Shown piece after piece: positions 12,267-23,199 of a DNA stretch of 64,000 bases. Location: contig JACGCM010000325.1 of NCBI GenBank assembly GCA_014058105.1, positions 310,001-374,000 of the forward strand, written 5' to 3'. This DNA comes from Kingdonia uniflora (Eukaryota > Streptophyta > Magnoliopsida > Ranunculales > Circaeasteraceae). Both the position numbers and the translations under genes were made by a program. Numbering within the stretch: position 1 is the first letter of the stretch; every line of letters begins with the position of its first letter. Below the pieces are notes generated by a model. That model saw nothing but the letters and a program-made list of their open reading frames with translations. It ran no database searches and had not been told where the DNA came from.

Positions 12267-12454
12267 TGATATTCTTTATCTAACTAGGATAAGATTGATT
12301 GTAAGCTAGTATTAACTATGCTTTACTCTTTAGAATGCGGACGAAAGTTCGTAAAGAGAATGATATTCTTTATCTAACTAGGATAAGATTGATTGTAAGC
12401 TAGTATTAACTATGCTTTACTCTTTAGAATGCGGACGAAAGTTCGTAAAGAGAA
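12267..12454. repeat. Two identical 94-bp tandem copies
   Basis: 12267-12360 and 12361-12454 are identical base for base. Each contains a short inverted repeat CGAAAGTTCG. The identity contrasts with the decay of everything around it. Confidence 0.95.
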
Positions 12455-12586
12455 TGATATTGTTCCAAAAAAAACCTTTCAATGATAAGCTCATAATTTA
12501 CATTGGATGGAGATTAGAATCTCACTTTTAGAATTGTAAAACAAAAAGCAAAATATGGAAATGGAGTAGCAAGACGCCTAACGATA

Positions 12587-13965
12587 CTACCATTTCAGTC
12601 GCCTAGTATTCCAAGGATTTGAAATGGGGACTCTCTCTGCTGTCATGAGATAGTATGATCCCAGGCCTGAGAGACCTGTGATCCTGAATGGACCCTCCCA
12701 ATTGTCGGCTAATTTTCCAGCGTGAGGCTCTTTGCGATGTTGAGGAATTTCCCTGAGGACGAGATCTTTGATTTGGAAAGTATAACTCCTGACTCGGCTA
12801 TTATACGATCTGGCGAGCATATGTTGATATTGACCTAGGTTAGAGATGGTGCATTCCCTGGTCTCATCTATCATGTTGAGGTTATAAGCCAATTCAAATT
12901 CATTATCCTCGTCTGTCAGCTCGCGATCACAAACTTGATGATGATATTCAGAAGGAATGATAGCCTCAGTGTCAGAAGCAAGGAGGAATGGGGTACACCC
13001 AGTGGATTGTCGGGGAGTGGTTCGATATGCCCACAAGACGTGAGGTAATTCGTAAACCCAATTTCTTTTTTTCTGTAAGTGAAGTCGTTTTTTGAGTCCA
13101 TCTACGATGGTTTTGTTGGTGATTTCGGCTTGGCCATTGCCTTGAGGGTAGTACGGATTTGATGGCGAGTGGATGATATTGTGGTGATTTATGAAGGTTA
13201 CGACCTTATCTCCCACAAATTGGGGCACGTTATCGATATGAATTAGGTAGGGGCACCCGAATCGAGTGATTATGTGGTTCCAAATAAAAGAGATGATTTC
13301 TTCTTCTCTGGTTCGACAAAGTGGAATTGCTTCTACCCATTTTATAATGTAATTGATAGCTATGAGTAGGCGATGGTGATTACCTAGAGAGTTAGGGAAT
13401 TCGCCGGCGAGGTCTAGTATCATCTTTTTAATGGCCAATTTTTTTTACTTCCATAGAGCCTGAGCGCAGGAGTGCGTATCATATTTCTATCTCTCTGGCA
13501 GGTTTCGTACCTGCGGGAATACTCTTCTGCTTGATTGCGTATGCCAGGCCAGAATACTCCTTGAGTTATAGCTCGGTTCGCTAATGATCTACCTACGACA
13601 TGGGAGCCACAAGTTCCTTCATGTAATTCGCAGAGCAGTTCGTCTGCTTTTGACTTTGAGAGGCACTTGAAGTAAGGCCCTGTAACGGAAAGGCGGTAAA
13701 GCATACCGTTTTGAGTAATGTAACGCTTCGCGTTGTTAATCAACAGTCGATATTTTTTTGGATCTGCTGGGAGTGATATGATGCACTTGTCGTCGACACC
13801 GAGGTAGGCAAAGAAAAGCTTTCGCCAATCGTTGTCTCCCCCTTTATCGCCCCCAGTGTTGATCATGCATACAGATATGCGATCAATGCTGGGGGTTGAA
13901 ATGATTTCGATATGGAGAAATCGAGCTTCTGTTCCCAAGATCCCGGCAAGATATGCCAAGGAATC
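12587..13965 (-). pseudogene. Tat element integrase
   Basis: The minus strand shows an H2C2 zinc-binding domain (ELHEG...GSHVVGRS...RRYETCQRD, about 13640-13480). The DDE core (13438-12587) follows with LLIAINYIIKWVEAIPL, LIHIDN...QFVGDK and YYPQGNGQAE, ending in a GPF-type C-terminal segment (NWEGPFRITG). The enzyme would insert the cDNA copy into the host genome. Two key residues are altered: the first catalytic Asp (normally AIDY) is Asn, and the first Cys of the zinc motif (C..C) is Tyr. The zinc domain and the core are in different frames that overlap at 13420-13438. The protein could not work as read. Confidence 0.9.
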
Positions 13966-14571
13966 GGCGTGACTATTTCACCTCGAGGAAGATATTCGAG
14001 AGTAGCTTTTGCAAACTTACACATCCTATCTGCAGTGAGGGTTGCGTATTCGATCATCTTGCCATTCTTCTTGTATTGCTCGGAATAATGATGAGCGATG
14101 AGTAAAGAATCTGTGTAAACTGAGAGTTCGGGGACATCATGCTCAAGTGCGAGGTCGAGTCCGTTAATGAAAGTTTCATACCCGGTGACATTATTTGAGG
14201 CCTCTAATCCAAGCGGATTTATTTCTCAATTCGGTCATTAGAAGGGGTAATCATAACGATCCCTGACCCTGCGGGTCCTGCTGATCTATCTGCGAAAAGC
14301 CTCCATCCTGACGTAGTAATCTAGTCAGCTCGTTCGTCGAATGGCTTGGGTGTTGGATTCTTTGGCATTTTTCGGTAAGGTCTGGGTCGTGCTCCTCCCA
14401 CTCGGGATCTTCTATTGGAAAATTTGTGAGAAAATTAGCAACGGCCTGACCATTTTCAGAATGATGCTGTCCGAAATTGATATCATGTTCGCCCAAACTG
14501 ACTGACCATTGCTGCACTCTTCGCCACTTTTCTTTTCTGGACAAAACTTCTTGAAGTGGGAAGTTCATCAT
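13966..14571 (-). pseudogene. Tat element RNase H
   Basis: The minus strand reads WSVSLGEHDINFGQHHSENG and QAVANFL (14500-14400), then a conserved region ASNNVTGYETFINGLDLALE (about 14200), VYTDSLLIAHHYSEQYKKNG (about 14100) and LEYLPRGE (about 13985). A one-base deletion near 13967 moves the last part (NSHADSLAYLAG) into the frame of the integrase. It would degrade the RNA strand of the RNA-DNA hybrid during reverse transcription. Confidence 0.88.
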
Positions 14572-15950
14572 AACTTTAACGGAATGTGCTTGGAAGTACT
14601 GTTTGAGTTTTTGAGAAGTGTAAACAAGGGTGAGAAGTAGTTTCTCAATTTAAAGTACGTTATTTCCGCTGGTGTGAGTATTTTGTTGATGAAGAAGACT
14701 GGTTTCTCTATTTTCCCTTCCAGGCGAATGAGAACTGAGCTGAGAGAAGTGTTTGTGACTGCTAGGTAGATTATCAGTTCCTCATTACCTACTGGGGTGC
14801 TAATTATGGGAGACCTCCCCAAATAAATTTTGAGATCCTGAAAAGCTGCTTCGGATTCTGGTGTCCATGTGACTTCTACAGTTGGCTAAATTTTTCCTTG
14901 TTTGGTACATCCACAGAGCAATTAGAATAGCCAACGGCAGCTGTCTAAAGATTTAGAGACGAAACGATTGATAACGGCAATCTTGCCGGCGAGTTTTTGA
15001 ACGTCTTTTGTTATCTTTGGAGATGGCATGTCAAGGAGAGTAAGAATTTGATCCGTATCAGCCTCAATCCCTTTTTTTATTGCTGAGGTGGCCTAGGAAG
15101 CGGCCAGAATGTACCCCAAATTAACATTTATCAGGGTTGAGACGCAATCTGTAAGATCAAAGGATATTGAATATTGCATTAAGATCTGAGATGTGATTAT
15201 CTGACTGTACGCTTTTACACAAGAGATCATCAATGCAAACTTTAACAATTTATCCCAGGTGTACTTTGAACATAGCACTCATCAATTATTGATATGTGGC
15301 ACCTGCGTTCTTGAGCTCGAAGGGCATGACTTTGTAACAATAAAGGCCACTTTTGGTGATGAACGTTCTCTTCTCTTGATCCTCTTCCAGAGGTGGAATT
15401 TGATTATACCTTGAAGTAGCATCCATCATAGATAGGTGATCATGGTCTGCTATGGAATTGAGGATCTGATGAATGTTAGGAAGAGAGAAACTATCCATTG
15501 TAGTATGTTTGTTCAGATCTATAAAATCTACGCAAACGCGGACTTTTCCATTATTTTTTGGGACAACGACAATGTTGGATATCTAGTCCGGATACTTGGC
15601 TTCTCGAATGAATCCTACTTTCATCAATTTTCCAATCTCAGTTTTAACTTCATCTCAAAGATGAGGTGATAGTCGTCGCTATTTCTATTTGACCACTGTG
15701 GCGTTGATGTTGATGGCTAACTTCTGGAAAGTCATGGCTGGATCAACTCTGGGCATTTCTTCCAAAGACCATACAAAAATGTCTTGGTTGAGTTGTAAGA
15801 ACTGAATGAGAGCATCTTTCTCATGCTAAACCAGCTTGGTTCCGATGAACGTACCTCTACTAGGTCCATCAATGTTAACATATTCCGTGGGTTCTTCTAT
15901 AGGTGATTGATCGTCGAGGTGATCAATTTTCTGTAATTACTATGCGGCCA
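14572..15950 (-). pseudogene. Tat element reverse transcriptase
   Basis: The motifs read in order on the minus strand: VKTEIGKLMKVGFIREAKYP and VRVCVDFIDLNKHT (about 15650-15500), MDATSRYNQI (about 15410), GLYCYKVMPF.LKNAGATYQ (about 15300), and the active-site box as VCIDDLL (about 15230; normally YVDD). The connection and thumb follow, with ELIIYLAVTNTSLSSVLIR and KPVFFINKIL (14790-14680). Stops replace Trp near 15585 and lie after TYQ at 15286, with further breaks around 14900-15200. Confidence 0.9.
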
Positions 15951-16230
15951 ATCTGTCTGAAGAATCTAGGATGGCAGAGACAGTATTTTCACAAGCCCGA
16001 GAGAGTTTTTGACTACCTCTGATCTCATAAATACCGTTGTCGTGTTTGAACCGGAGTCCTTGATGATAGGAGGAAGCGATTGCTTCCATATTTTGTATTG
16101 AGCAGCGGCCCATAATCCCAAGATAGCAAGACATGGCATTGATGACGTAGAAAACTACGTCGATAGTACTTTGAAAAAGAGTTTCAATACCGCTTCCAGT
16201 ATCAATCATCATTGTGCGTATGACAAACTA
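15940..16230 (-). pseudogene. Tat element aspartic protease
   Basis: The minus-strand frame 16212-15940 opens with MMIDTGSGIETLF, the retropepsin active-site DTGS. It is preceded by the typical pre-protease stretch VNFPHHDALVI at about 16270, with a stop between them at 16228. It would cleave the Gag-Pol polyprotein. Confidence 0.82.
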
Positions 16231-18087
16231 TTTCATCTTGAACATTATGACTAACGCATCATGATGTGGAAAATTGACATGACTAGTATTACAATCCACA
16301 AAGGAGATTCTGAGTCGATGATTGCTCGACTCAGGATGAAGTTTGGCCTCTTTGTCTTGAGGTGTAAGATCACAGCATTCCGAGAGCCTCTGGCGCTTTG
16401 ATCGGTTAGAATTGGTGATTTGGTTGATTTTGATCATGTTGCTGAGGTGTATATAGTGGAGATGCTTTTCCTCAGTTCTGTCATTGACCTGATCAACTTC
16501 GAGTTGCTTCTTATGGTTGCCATCTTGGTATGACTTCAGGTCAATAATGTAGTCGACCATCCGCCCTTCCTTGAAAATAAGCTTGAGCAACCGCTGTAGA
16601 ACATAGCAATTGTCAGTAGAATGATGATTTACCTTATGGTGTAAGCGAAATGATTGATTCTCGATTGGCTCCAGTGGTTGAGAGACGCGGTAGAGTGTGC
16701 CTTTCTACTGCAGTGGAAAAATTGTGGAGATTCGGACGTTCAGCTTTGGGAGGACGGGTTTGTTCTGCGGACCACTTCTCTGAGGGTATCTATTGTTTCC
16801 CTTGGTGCATTTCTGATCTCCCTGTTCCTCCTTAGGCTCCCTGGTTCAATCTACAGGTGGGGCCTTGGTGGAGAGGATAGACTTAGTAGACTTTCTACAC
16901 TCAGACATCATCCTCTTTAAGTCAACGTAATCGTTAACTTTGGCGATCATTTCCTCTAGCGTCGCTGGCTTGTTAAGGAAGAGGTATTCTTTGGCCTTAC
17001 AATCGAGCCGGAGAACATTGGTGAAAGCGATGATGGATATTTTTTGGTTGAGGTTATCCACCTTTTTTGCGAGCTCTAGGAATTTCTTTGAGAAGTCTTC
17101 AAGCTTCCCATGTGACTGCCAAGATCGATAAGAGAACAAGTTCCCTTCTTTGTCTCTGTTGTGAGCATATGTCTTGATGAACTGTTTCTGCAGCTGATCA
17201 AACGTGTAGATAGATTCCTTAGGAAGATAATGGAACCATCGGACTGGCTTCTCCTATCAACTTGTGGCAAATAGGTAGCAGAGGATATGGCCGAGATTGG
17301 AGTACAACACCAATGAATAGCGATATTACTGAATATGCTCATTCGAGTCAGTACCTTTGTACTTATGAATTTTAGGAGTATGGAAACCTTTCGGTATTTT
17401 TATATCAAATAGTTCTTTGGCAATCAGACTTCTTTATAACTTTGTAGCATAGCCGGTAGTACCCAGAACTTATGGCTTGATCAACTCCATAATTCGTTAG
17501 TCCATGTGTTCTTTTGTGACGTAATGACGTGTTGGCTAAATCATTGGATGTGCTGGCAGGGGATGATGAGTTCCCGTATCTTCACACAAGCGAACTCGTA
17601 CTGGAACTTGATGTAGAGGTCGTTGGTCTTCCTCCTGACGGATGAGAATCTGGTAACCTTGACTGACTTCTAATTGGACTTCTCCCCACAAATAGATGGA
17701 GGGCTGCCGTCCGAATGGTAAATTTTAGGAAATGGCTTTACTGGTGGGTCCTCGAGGTCCCAATCTTTCCCTTACTGAAATGCGCGAGGTTTCTAGATTT
17801 TAATCATGACCTCTGGCTGGAGGAGCCTACTGAGTATTTTGCAGAGCCTCGAGTGCAGTCTGCATTATTGTCATCTGATCTCCGTGTCGCTTGAGCGCTG
17901 TTAAACGAGCTAGTCTTTCTACATCGAGATCTTTCTATCGAAGCTCGTAATCCTTTGTCAATTGAAGCCCGAGTTTAGCACATTTTTCTTTCTCGGCGTG
18001 GAGATTTTCCCGTAACTCGGTGAGTTGTCCCGGATCCACAAAAATTTCGAGCTGAGTTCCTGCGGCCTGTCGTACGGAAGAAATCAT
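16231..18087 (-). pseudogene. Tat element gag
   Basis: A start codon at 18087 (minus) begins MISSVRQAAGTQLEIF, followed by a charged, probably coiled-coil N-terminus (LTELRENLHAEKEKCAKLGL; RLARLTALKRHGDQM). The capsid core follows at 17300-16900 with QFIKTYAHNRDKEGNL, HGKLEDFSKKFLELAKKV and EEMIAKVNDYVDLKRMM. The linker to the protease runs to about 16231. Several frameshifts and stops break it. The product would form the virus-like particle that packages the element RNA. Confidence 0.82.
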
Positions 18088-18139
18088 AATTGAAAATTAT
18101 AATAAAAGACTGCCTTAGGGTATCGTGGAAATGCAATCT

Positions 18140-18158
18140 TTCCCACAGACGGTACCAA
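18140..18158 (-). other. Primer binding site of the Tat element
   Basis: Next to the 5' LTR the minus strand reads TTTGGTACCGTCTGTGGGAA. The usual form in related plant elements has GGCGCC. The two differences are a C-to-T and a G-to-A, as expected from CpG decay. Confidence 0.75.
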
Positions 18159-18159
18159 A

Positions 18160-18739
18160 TGTAATGGCCAAATTCTGTAAGCTCGGTATGATTAGGAATT
18201 AGCAACTACACCAATGAACCTGTAACAATACTCTACTATGAAGTGAGAAATGGAAACAGGTATTTTTAGCGTGGAAAACCTCTGAACAGGTAAAAAACCC
18301 ACGACCTCGTATGGAGGATTTTTGTAAAAGTATCTTTATTTCTTGGAGTGGATTTTTTTATTACAAGTGATCTCTAAAATATATAAATGTTTTTGATCTC
18401 GTAAATGAAAAGTTTGAGTAATTTTTCTGGTCCCTGTCTCTTCTGGAACTTTTCCCTTATATAGGCTTCTTCACAACTCTTCATCGTGCTAGAACACATT
18501 TTCTGAATAATGTGGTTAATGGCAGTTGACAGAATAATTGACGAGTTCGTGGGAGACAGGTGTCTTTGACAGGATATTGTTTTCCAGGCTTAGCTCGACC
18601 TACGTTCTTGATTAGTTTGTGGGGCTGGTTGGAATGCTGACTTGAGTGTTATGTGTTAAAAAATGCGTGAGCCTGAGATGGAGGTAAATCAAACTGTGCG
18701 AGCTCGATTATGAGTAAAATCGAGAGATAAGTCCCTACA
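18160..18739 (-). repeat. 5' LTR of the Tat element
   Basis: It starts TGTAATGGCC and ends CCCTACA on the plus strand, is 580 bp long, and aligns with 4556-5134 throughout. Confidence 0.93.
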
Positions 18740-18805
18740 AATAGTAAAGACCCCTGTCTTCACATTAGCAAACTATTTGAACTCTGCGCTAGTTTTTGCA
18801 ATCTA
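18740..18805 (+). pseudogene. E0 Athila-like gag, middle piece
   Basis: After the target duplication the frame reads N-SKDPCLHISKLFELCASFCNL. This continues the gag interrupted at 4555 and aligns with DDPYLHLTEFKELCDTLYY in E5. It ends at the Helitron-R 5' terminus. The third piece starts at about 50136. Confidence 0.78.
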
Positions 18806-20100
18806 TCTATTATATACACCTAATGGAATAACTCGTCAACCATTTTTAGATCTCAGCCCTTCGTTACCCATCTCTCGTGAGTTGAGGATTATTTAGGCTG
18901 ATCTGATCTCTCATATATTTTAAAATTAAATCCCAGCTGTCGGATCCCCCAAGAAATTTCAGAATTAGTTATAACTTCAAAAGTACTAAATTAACTGACG
19001 ATTTAGCCTATATTTTCAGTGAACCAACTAAGAATTTTTTCCTAAGATGCCAAATCGTAAGGCAAAAATCTCGATTTAGGTGTTCGACCACCAAAATTTT
19101 GATATTCAACTTTGATTTCTCAAAAATTCTATTCTAGATCGGCTGCGATTCTCAATTTCATAATTAGGGCGTTTGATTTGGAAGTTTTAACAATTATTAT
19201 CTCCATCGAGGACATCTACGTGATCTCCAGGTAATTGTGTTCGATTTACTCTAATTTTGGGGTTTAATACCTGCTTCGCTGCGTTTCTCAATTTTATAAT
19301 TAGGGCGTTTAGGTCTAGATCGAAGATATGCTAGTTGTGAACTCTATTCTCAAGTAACAACTCTCTCTATCTCTTCTTCTTCTTTCTTTCCTCTAATTTG
19401 GATCAAATCGATTGAATTTGCAGTTTCTAATTGCGTGATTACATCATTAGGTTTAGGTTAGATGTTGTTCTTTGTGATTGAATTGGATTTGATTCTCTGT
19501 ATTTAAGTTGGATTTGTTTAGTTAAATATTTTATGAATTTACTGTAATATTCTGAATGGGGTTAGTGAGATAAGATTGATCTAATCAGAATGTGGTTACT
19601 GGGCAATGATTCAGCTCTACCCGTGATCGAGTTTGTAGAGTTTGTGTTTTCTAGTCATTTATGCGAGATCAGTAGTTACTATTTTGCCACTTCGCTGGTA
19701 TGCTACAAACTCCAGTGATATTGAAATACCAGATTAGTGATGCCAATTTGCAAAAAAGTAAAACTCACCAAACCTTATTCCCCTTGTTTTAAATTATAGC
19801 CCAAAAAAAAGAAAATTACATATTTTCTCTGGGTGTGGGTGTTTTAGTTTGAAGCAGAGAAAACTACACATTTATTATGTCTCTATGACCCTTCTCTCTC
19901 TCAGTCTCTCTCTGGGTGTGGTTGTTTTAGTTTGAAACAGAGAGAGGGAGGGAGTCTCGTTAATGTTAGTGGCATGCTTGTTATTATTATTTTTAGAATG
20001 AGAGACACCCACTAGTATAGATGGCTTAAATCATTTTTGAATTGGTGATTTTTAAATACTATAATTGGAGGTTTAATTTTAAGAAAGACCAATCACTTGC
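18806..20100 (+). other. Helitron-R 5' part and probable GATA upstream region
   Basis: There is no ORF. Pyrimidine-rich tracts (19360-19395), a possible intron acceptor (tttgcag, 19431) and AT-rich sequence look like the leader of the following GATA gene. Two imperfect direct repeats are present: ctgcg..tctcaatt(t)..ataattagggcgttt at about 19142 and 19277, and ctctgggtgtgg.tgttttagtttgaa at about 19826 and 19910. Confidence 0.4.
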
Positions 20101-20324
20101 ATGGGTAGAGAAGGTCCTTGTAACCACTGTGGAACTAAAAGTACTCCATTTTGGAGGAGCGGACCACTTGGAAAGTCAGTTTTATTCAATGCATGTGGAT
20201 CAAGATATAGGTTGAGGGGAATTCTTGCCAACTATACTCTAAAAGTACATGTTCGTGTGTTGGCACCTCTTCAATCCAACAACAATATAAACTTTCAAGA
20301 TTACAAAGTATAAACTGTAAAAAA

Positions 20325-20530
20325 TGTTGAATACAGAATATATGCTGAATATAGAATATACCTAATATAGGATATATACTAAATATAGAATTCTCTAAAT
20401 ATAGGATATTCTTACTTAGCGCCCAAGTAATTGTAACTATATAAGGAGAAGGTCTTCTTCCATTATAATCATCGAATAATAATAAAGTTAGTCCTTCTCG
20501 AATCACTTATTCTTTGTATTAGTTTCTACA
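20325..20530 (+). repeat. 5' LTR of the copia element
   Basis: It starts TGTTGAATACAG and ends TTTCTACA. It contains short direct repeats of a gaatatagaatata type and a TATA box (TATATAAGG, about 20438). Confidence 0.93.
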
Positions 20531-20544
20531 TGGTGTCAGAGCGG
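20531..20544 (+). other. Copia primer binding site
   Basis: TGGTGTCAGAGCGG directly follows the 5' LTR. It is the standard initiator-tRNA-Met site (TGGTATCAGAGC) with one change. Confidence 0.9.
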
Positions 20545-20759
20545 GTTTATTAATTGAACTTGGTTCTTTCGAATTAAATTGAATTCCGCTACGAATTGTT
20601 GACATGAAGCTTAATTCTATAGTGAAGTTCGAAGTTACTGTAGGAGATATCAAAAAATTACTGTAGCAGTTTAACTGAGTCTTCAATTATGGCACTCAAC
20701 TATAAAAAGGGACAACCACAGGTTCCTGGAATTGTCATAGAGAAACTCGACCTCTCCGC

Positions 20760-22986
20760 CTTGATCTCGAGTCTACCCACTGTGGAGAGAAGGGGACACA
20801 AAACAGAAGTGTTATGAAGTCATTGGGTATCCAGAATGGTGGGATTTTACAAAGCAACCAAAGAAGAACATAACTGTGAAGAAGGATGCTACTAAAAGTC
20901 CTCCTTCAGTGAATGTTGCCCAGTCAGGTATGAAAACTAAAGGTAGTATTTTAGTCTTAAATTCTTTGAATAGTACTTGGTTAATTAATACTGGTGCATC
21001 AGATCACATGGTAAACGACTCTAGCATATTATCATCCATTATACCTTCAACTGAACCCTTTATATACACAGCAAATGGTGGTTCCTCTCTTGTAATTGGA
21101 GAGGGTTCCACTGACATATCTGAATCCCTGACATTAAACTCTGTCCTTATTGTTCCTGCTCTAGAGTACAATATCTTGTCTGTCAGTAGGATCACGGTTG
21201 TACTTACATGTAACGTGACGTTTTGGCCTCAGTTATGTATTTTTCAAGACATAGTGACTCGGCAGGCTCTTGGTTGTGGTGCTAGAAAAGGCAATCTCTA
21301 CTATTAGGACTTGACTAATAGTTGAGAGCAGAGAATTCATCAGGTGAATAAAGTTGGTGGAATTGAAGAAGCAAAAGCTAATGTGTGGTTATGGCATCGG
21401 CGACTGGGTCATCTCTCCTTCGGGTATCTTCAGAAATTAAATTCGTCATTATTTTTGAATTGTAGTATTTCAGAGTTTAAGTATGATATTTGTGAACTCG
21501 CTAAGAGTCATCGTATTACATACTCTCTAAGTTTTAATAAAAGTTCAGAACCTTTTAGTATTATTCACTCTGATGTATTGGGTCCTGCATGTATTCCTTC
21601 ATTGTCTGGAGCTCGTTATTTTGTGACTTTTATTGATGAGTGTACTCATATGATGTGGGTATCCCTAATTACCTATAAAAGTGAAGTCTTTGAAGTATTT
21701 AAAAAAAAATTATGAAATGGTTTTAACCCAAATCCAAAGGAGGATACAAGTGTATCAATCTGATAATGGAGGAGAATTTACTAGTAATGACATGCCAGAG
21801 TTCTTGACAAATAACGACATTCGACATCAAACCTCTAATGTTTATACCCTACAGTAAAATGGGTTAGCTGAATGAATGAATAGACAACTGTTAGAAGTTG
21901 TTCGTGCATCTCTTTTTGGAATGAATGTGCCATTAAATTATTGGGGAGAAGCATTAAAATTTCTTGGTTACTTGATAAGCTGCACACCATCTAAGGTCAT
22001 TGAATTCTAGACCCCCTTCCAAAACTTTCATGATCTTTTCACCATCCCTGCAATGCCAAACCTAAAACCAAGTGTTTTTGGATGTGTTGTCTTTATTCAT
22101 ATACCTAAACATCAGCGAGAAAAATTGGATCATTGTGCTCGAAAGTGTATGTTTTTTGGATATGTTGATTTTAAAAAGGGTTATCATTGTTATGATCCTT
22201 TTGAGGGGAAGGTGTATATCTCTTTGGATGTTTCGTTTCGAGAATTGGAGGCTTATTTTGTGGGATCTTCCCTTCAAGGGGAGAAATATAATGATGGTGA
22301 AGGAAAGTTCCCTATTATTGGGGATATGTTTCATGAACTAGTAGATTTGACGAGTAATTTGAACAGGCGTAGTAACCTAACTGATGATGAAAAGGAAAGT
22401 GAAGCAGAGCAGATGATAGGGGGAGATCAGGGTATTAAATATGAACTTTATATGAATGGAAAGGATCAGACGACAAGGGGAGATTAAGCTGAAGTAGTAG
22501 AAGTTGCCCGTGACTCTAACATTCTAACACCATCTACTGAAGTACTGCCGCAGAAGGTTAACCTCAGGCTATTTTACGTTTGTATGTGGGAATTTGGTGA
22601 CATTTAGAGCTAAGAAGCAAAAGGCTATTGCTAGATCAAGTGTAGAATCTGAGTTTTAGGGTATGGCTCATGGAGTATGTAAACTACTATGGATACGGAA
22701 TATATTGAAGGATCTTGGATTTAAACTCATGAAAGCAATGGATCTACACTATGACAATAAAGCAGCAATTATGATTGCACACAATCCAATTTAACATGAC
22801 CGTATGAAACATATTGAAGTGGATCGGTTCTTTATCAGAAATAATATTGACAAAGGGTGTATATCTTTTCTATTCGTGAAGTCGAAAGATCAACTTGCAG
22901 ATATTCTTACGAAAGGAGTTTGTGGACGAATATTTAACGACATAATTGACAAGTTGGACATGATTGACATCTATGCTCCATCTTGA
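20760..22986 (+). pseudogene. Copia gag-pol remnant
   Basis: The order is a degenerate gag zinc-knuckle tail (GHKTEV..EVIGYPEWWDF, about 20796-20850), protease (WLINTGASDHM, 20970-21010), and integrase zinc region (LWHRRLGHLS, 21390). The integrase core follows (IIHSDVLGP at 21560; YQSDNGGEF at 21755; NGLAE near 21860), then KPSVFGCVVFIHIPKHQREKLD (about 22070). At about 22560-22590 the sequence jumps to the C-terminal RNase H (NLVTFRAKKQKAIARSSVES; YDNKAAIMIAHNPI; KSKDQLADILTKG). The RT is therefore deleted. The protease catalytic Asp is Asn (NTGA for DTGA). Stops occur throughout. Confidence 0.9.
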
Positions 22987-22993
22987 GGGGGAG
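22982..22993 (+). other. Copia polypurine tract
   Basis: CTTGAGGGGGAG lies directly upstream of the 3' LTR, as is typical of plant copia elements. Confidence 0.88.
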
Positions 22994-23199
22994 TATTGAA
23001 TATAGAATATATGTTGAATATAGAATATACCTAATATAGGATATATACTAAATATAGAATTCTCAAAATATAGGATATTCTTATTTAACGCCCAAGTAAT
23101 TGTAACTATATAAGGAGAAGGTCTTCTTCCATTGTAATCATCAAATAATAATAAAGTTAGTCATTCTCGAATCTCTTATTCTTTGTATTAGTTTCTACA
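22994..23199 (+). repeat. 3' LTR of the copia element
   Basis: It aligns with 20325-20530. The terminal TG has become TA, a likely deamination change. Confidence 0.93.

Larger units (their letters stand above)
4556..18739 (-). mobile_element. Tat-lineage Ty3/gypsy LTR retrotransposon, full length, decayed
   Basis: The element is bounded by two LTRs in direct orientation with a perfect 5-bp target duplication and runs on the minus strand. The order is 5' LTR (18160-18739), PBS, gag, PR, RT, RNase H, IN, tandem repeats, then a long antisense ORF on the plus strand, upstream non-coding sequence, PPT and 3' LTR (4556-5134). At 14.2 kb, with IN after RNase H and an extra ORF between pol and the 3' LTR, it fits the Tat/Ogre/Retand group. 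It inserted into the gag frame of E0. All coding regions carry stops or frameshifts, and the two LTRs have diverged visibly. Confidence 0.93.
20325..23199 (+). mobile_element. Ty1/copia retrotransposon, internally deleted
   Basis: Two 206-bp LTRs flank 2.46 kb. Both sides have AAAAA as target duplication (20320-20324 and 23200-23204). PBS, PPT, a gag tail, protease, integrase and a C-terminal RNase H are present, but most of gag and the whole RT are missing. By eye the LTRs differ at about 10 of 206 positions, so this is one of the younger insertions. It interrupts the GATA pseudogene. Confidence 0.93.

Noticed and set aside
16650..17131. Plus-strand ORFs inside the Tat element
   Set aside because: Antisense shadows of gag, with no similarity of their own.
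20101..20313. A short intact GATA zinc-finger gene
   Set aside because: The frame is only the first part of a GATA-26-like protein. The remainder lies beyond the copia insertion and contains stops.
22062..22341. Additional frames over the copia integrase region
   Set aside because: Shadows of the readable gag-pol frame at 22053-22487.
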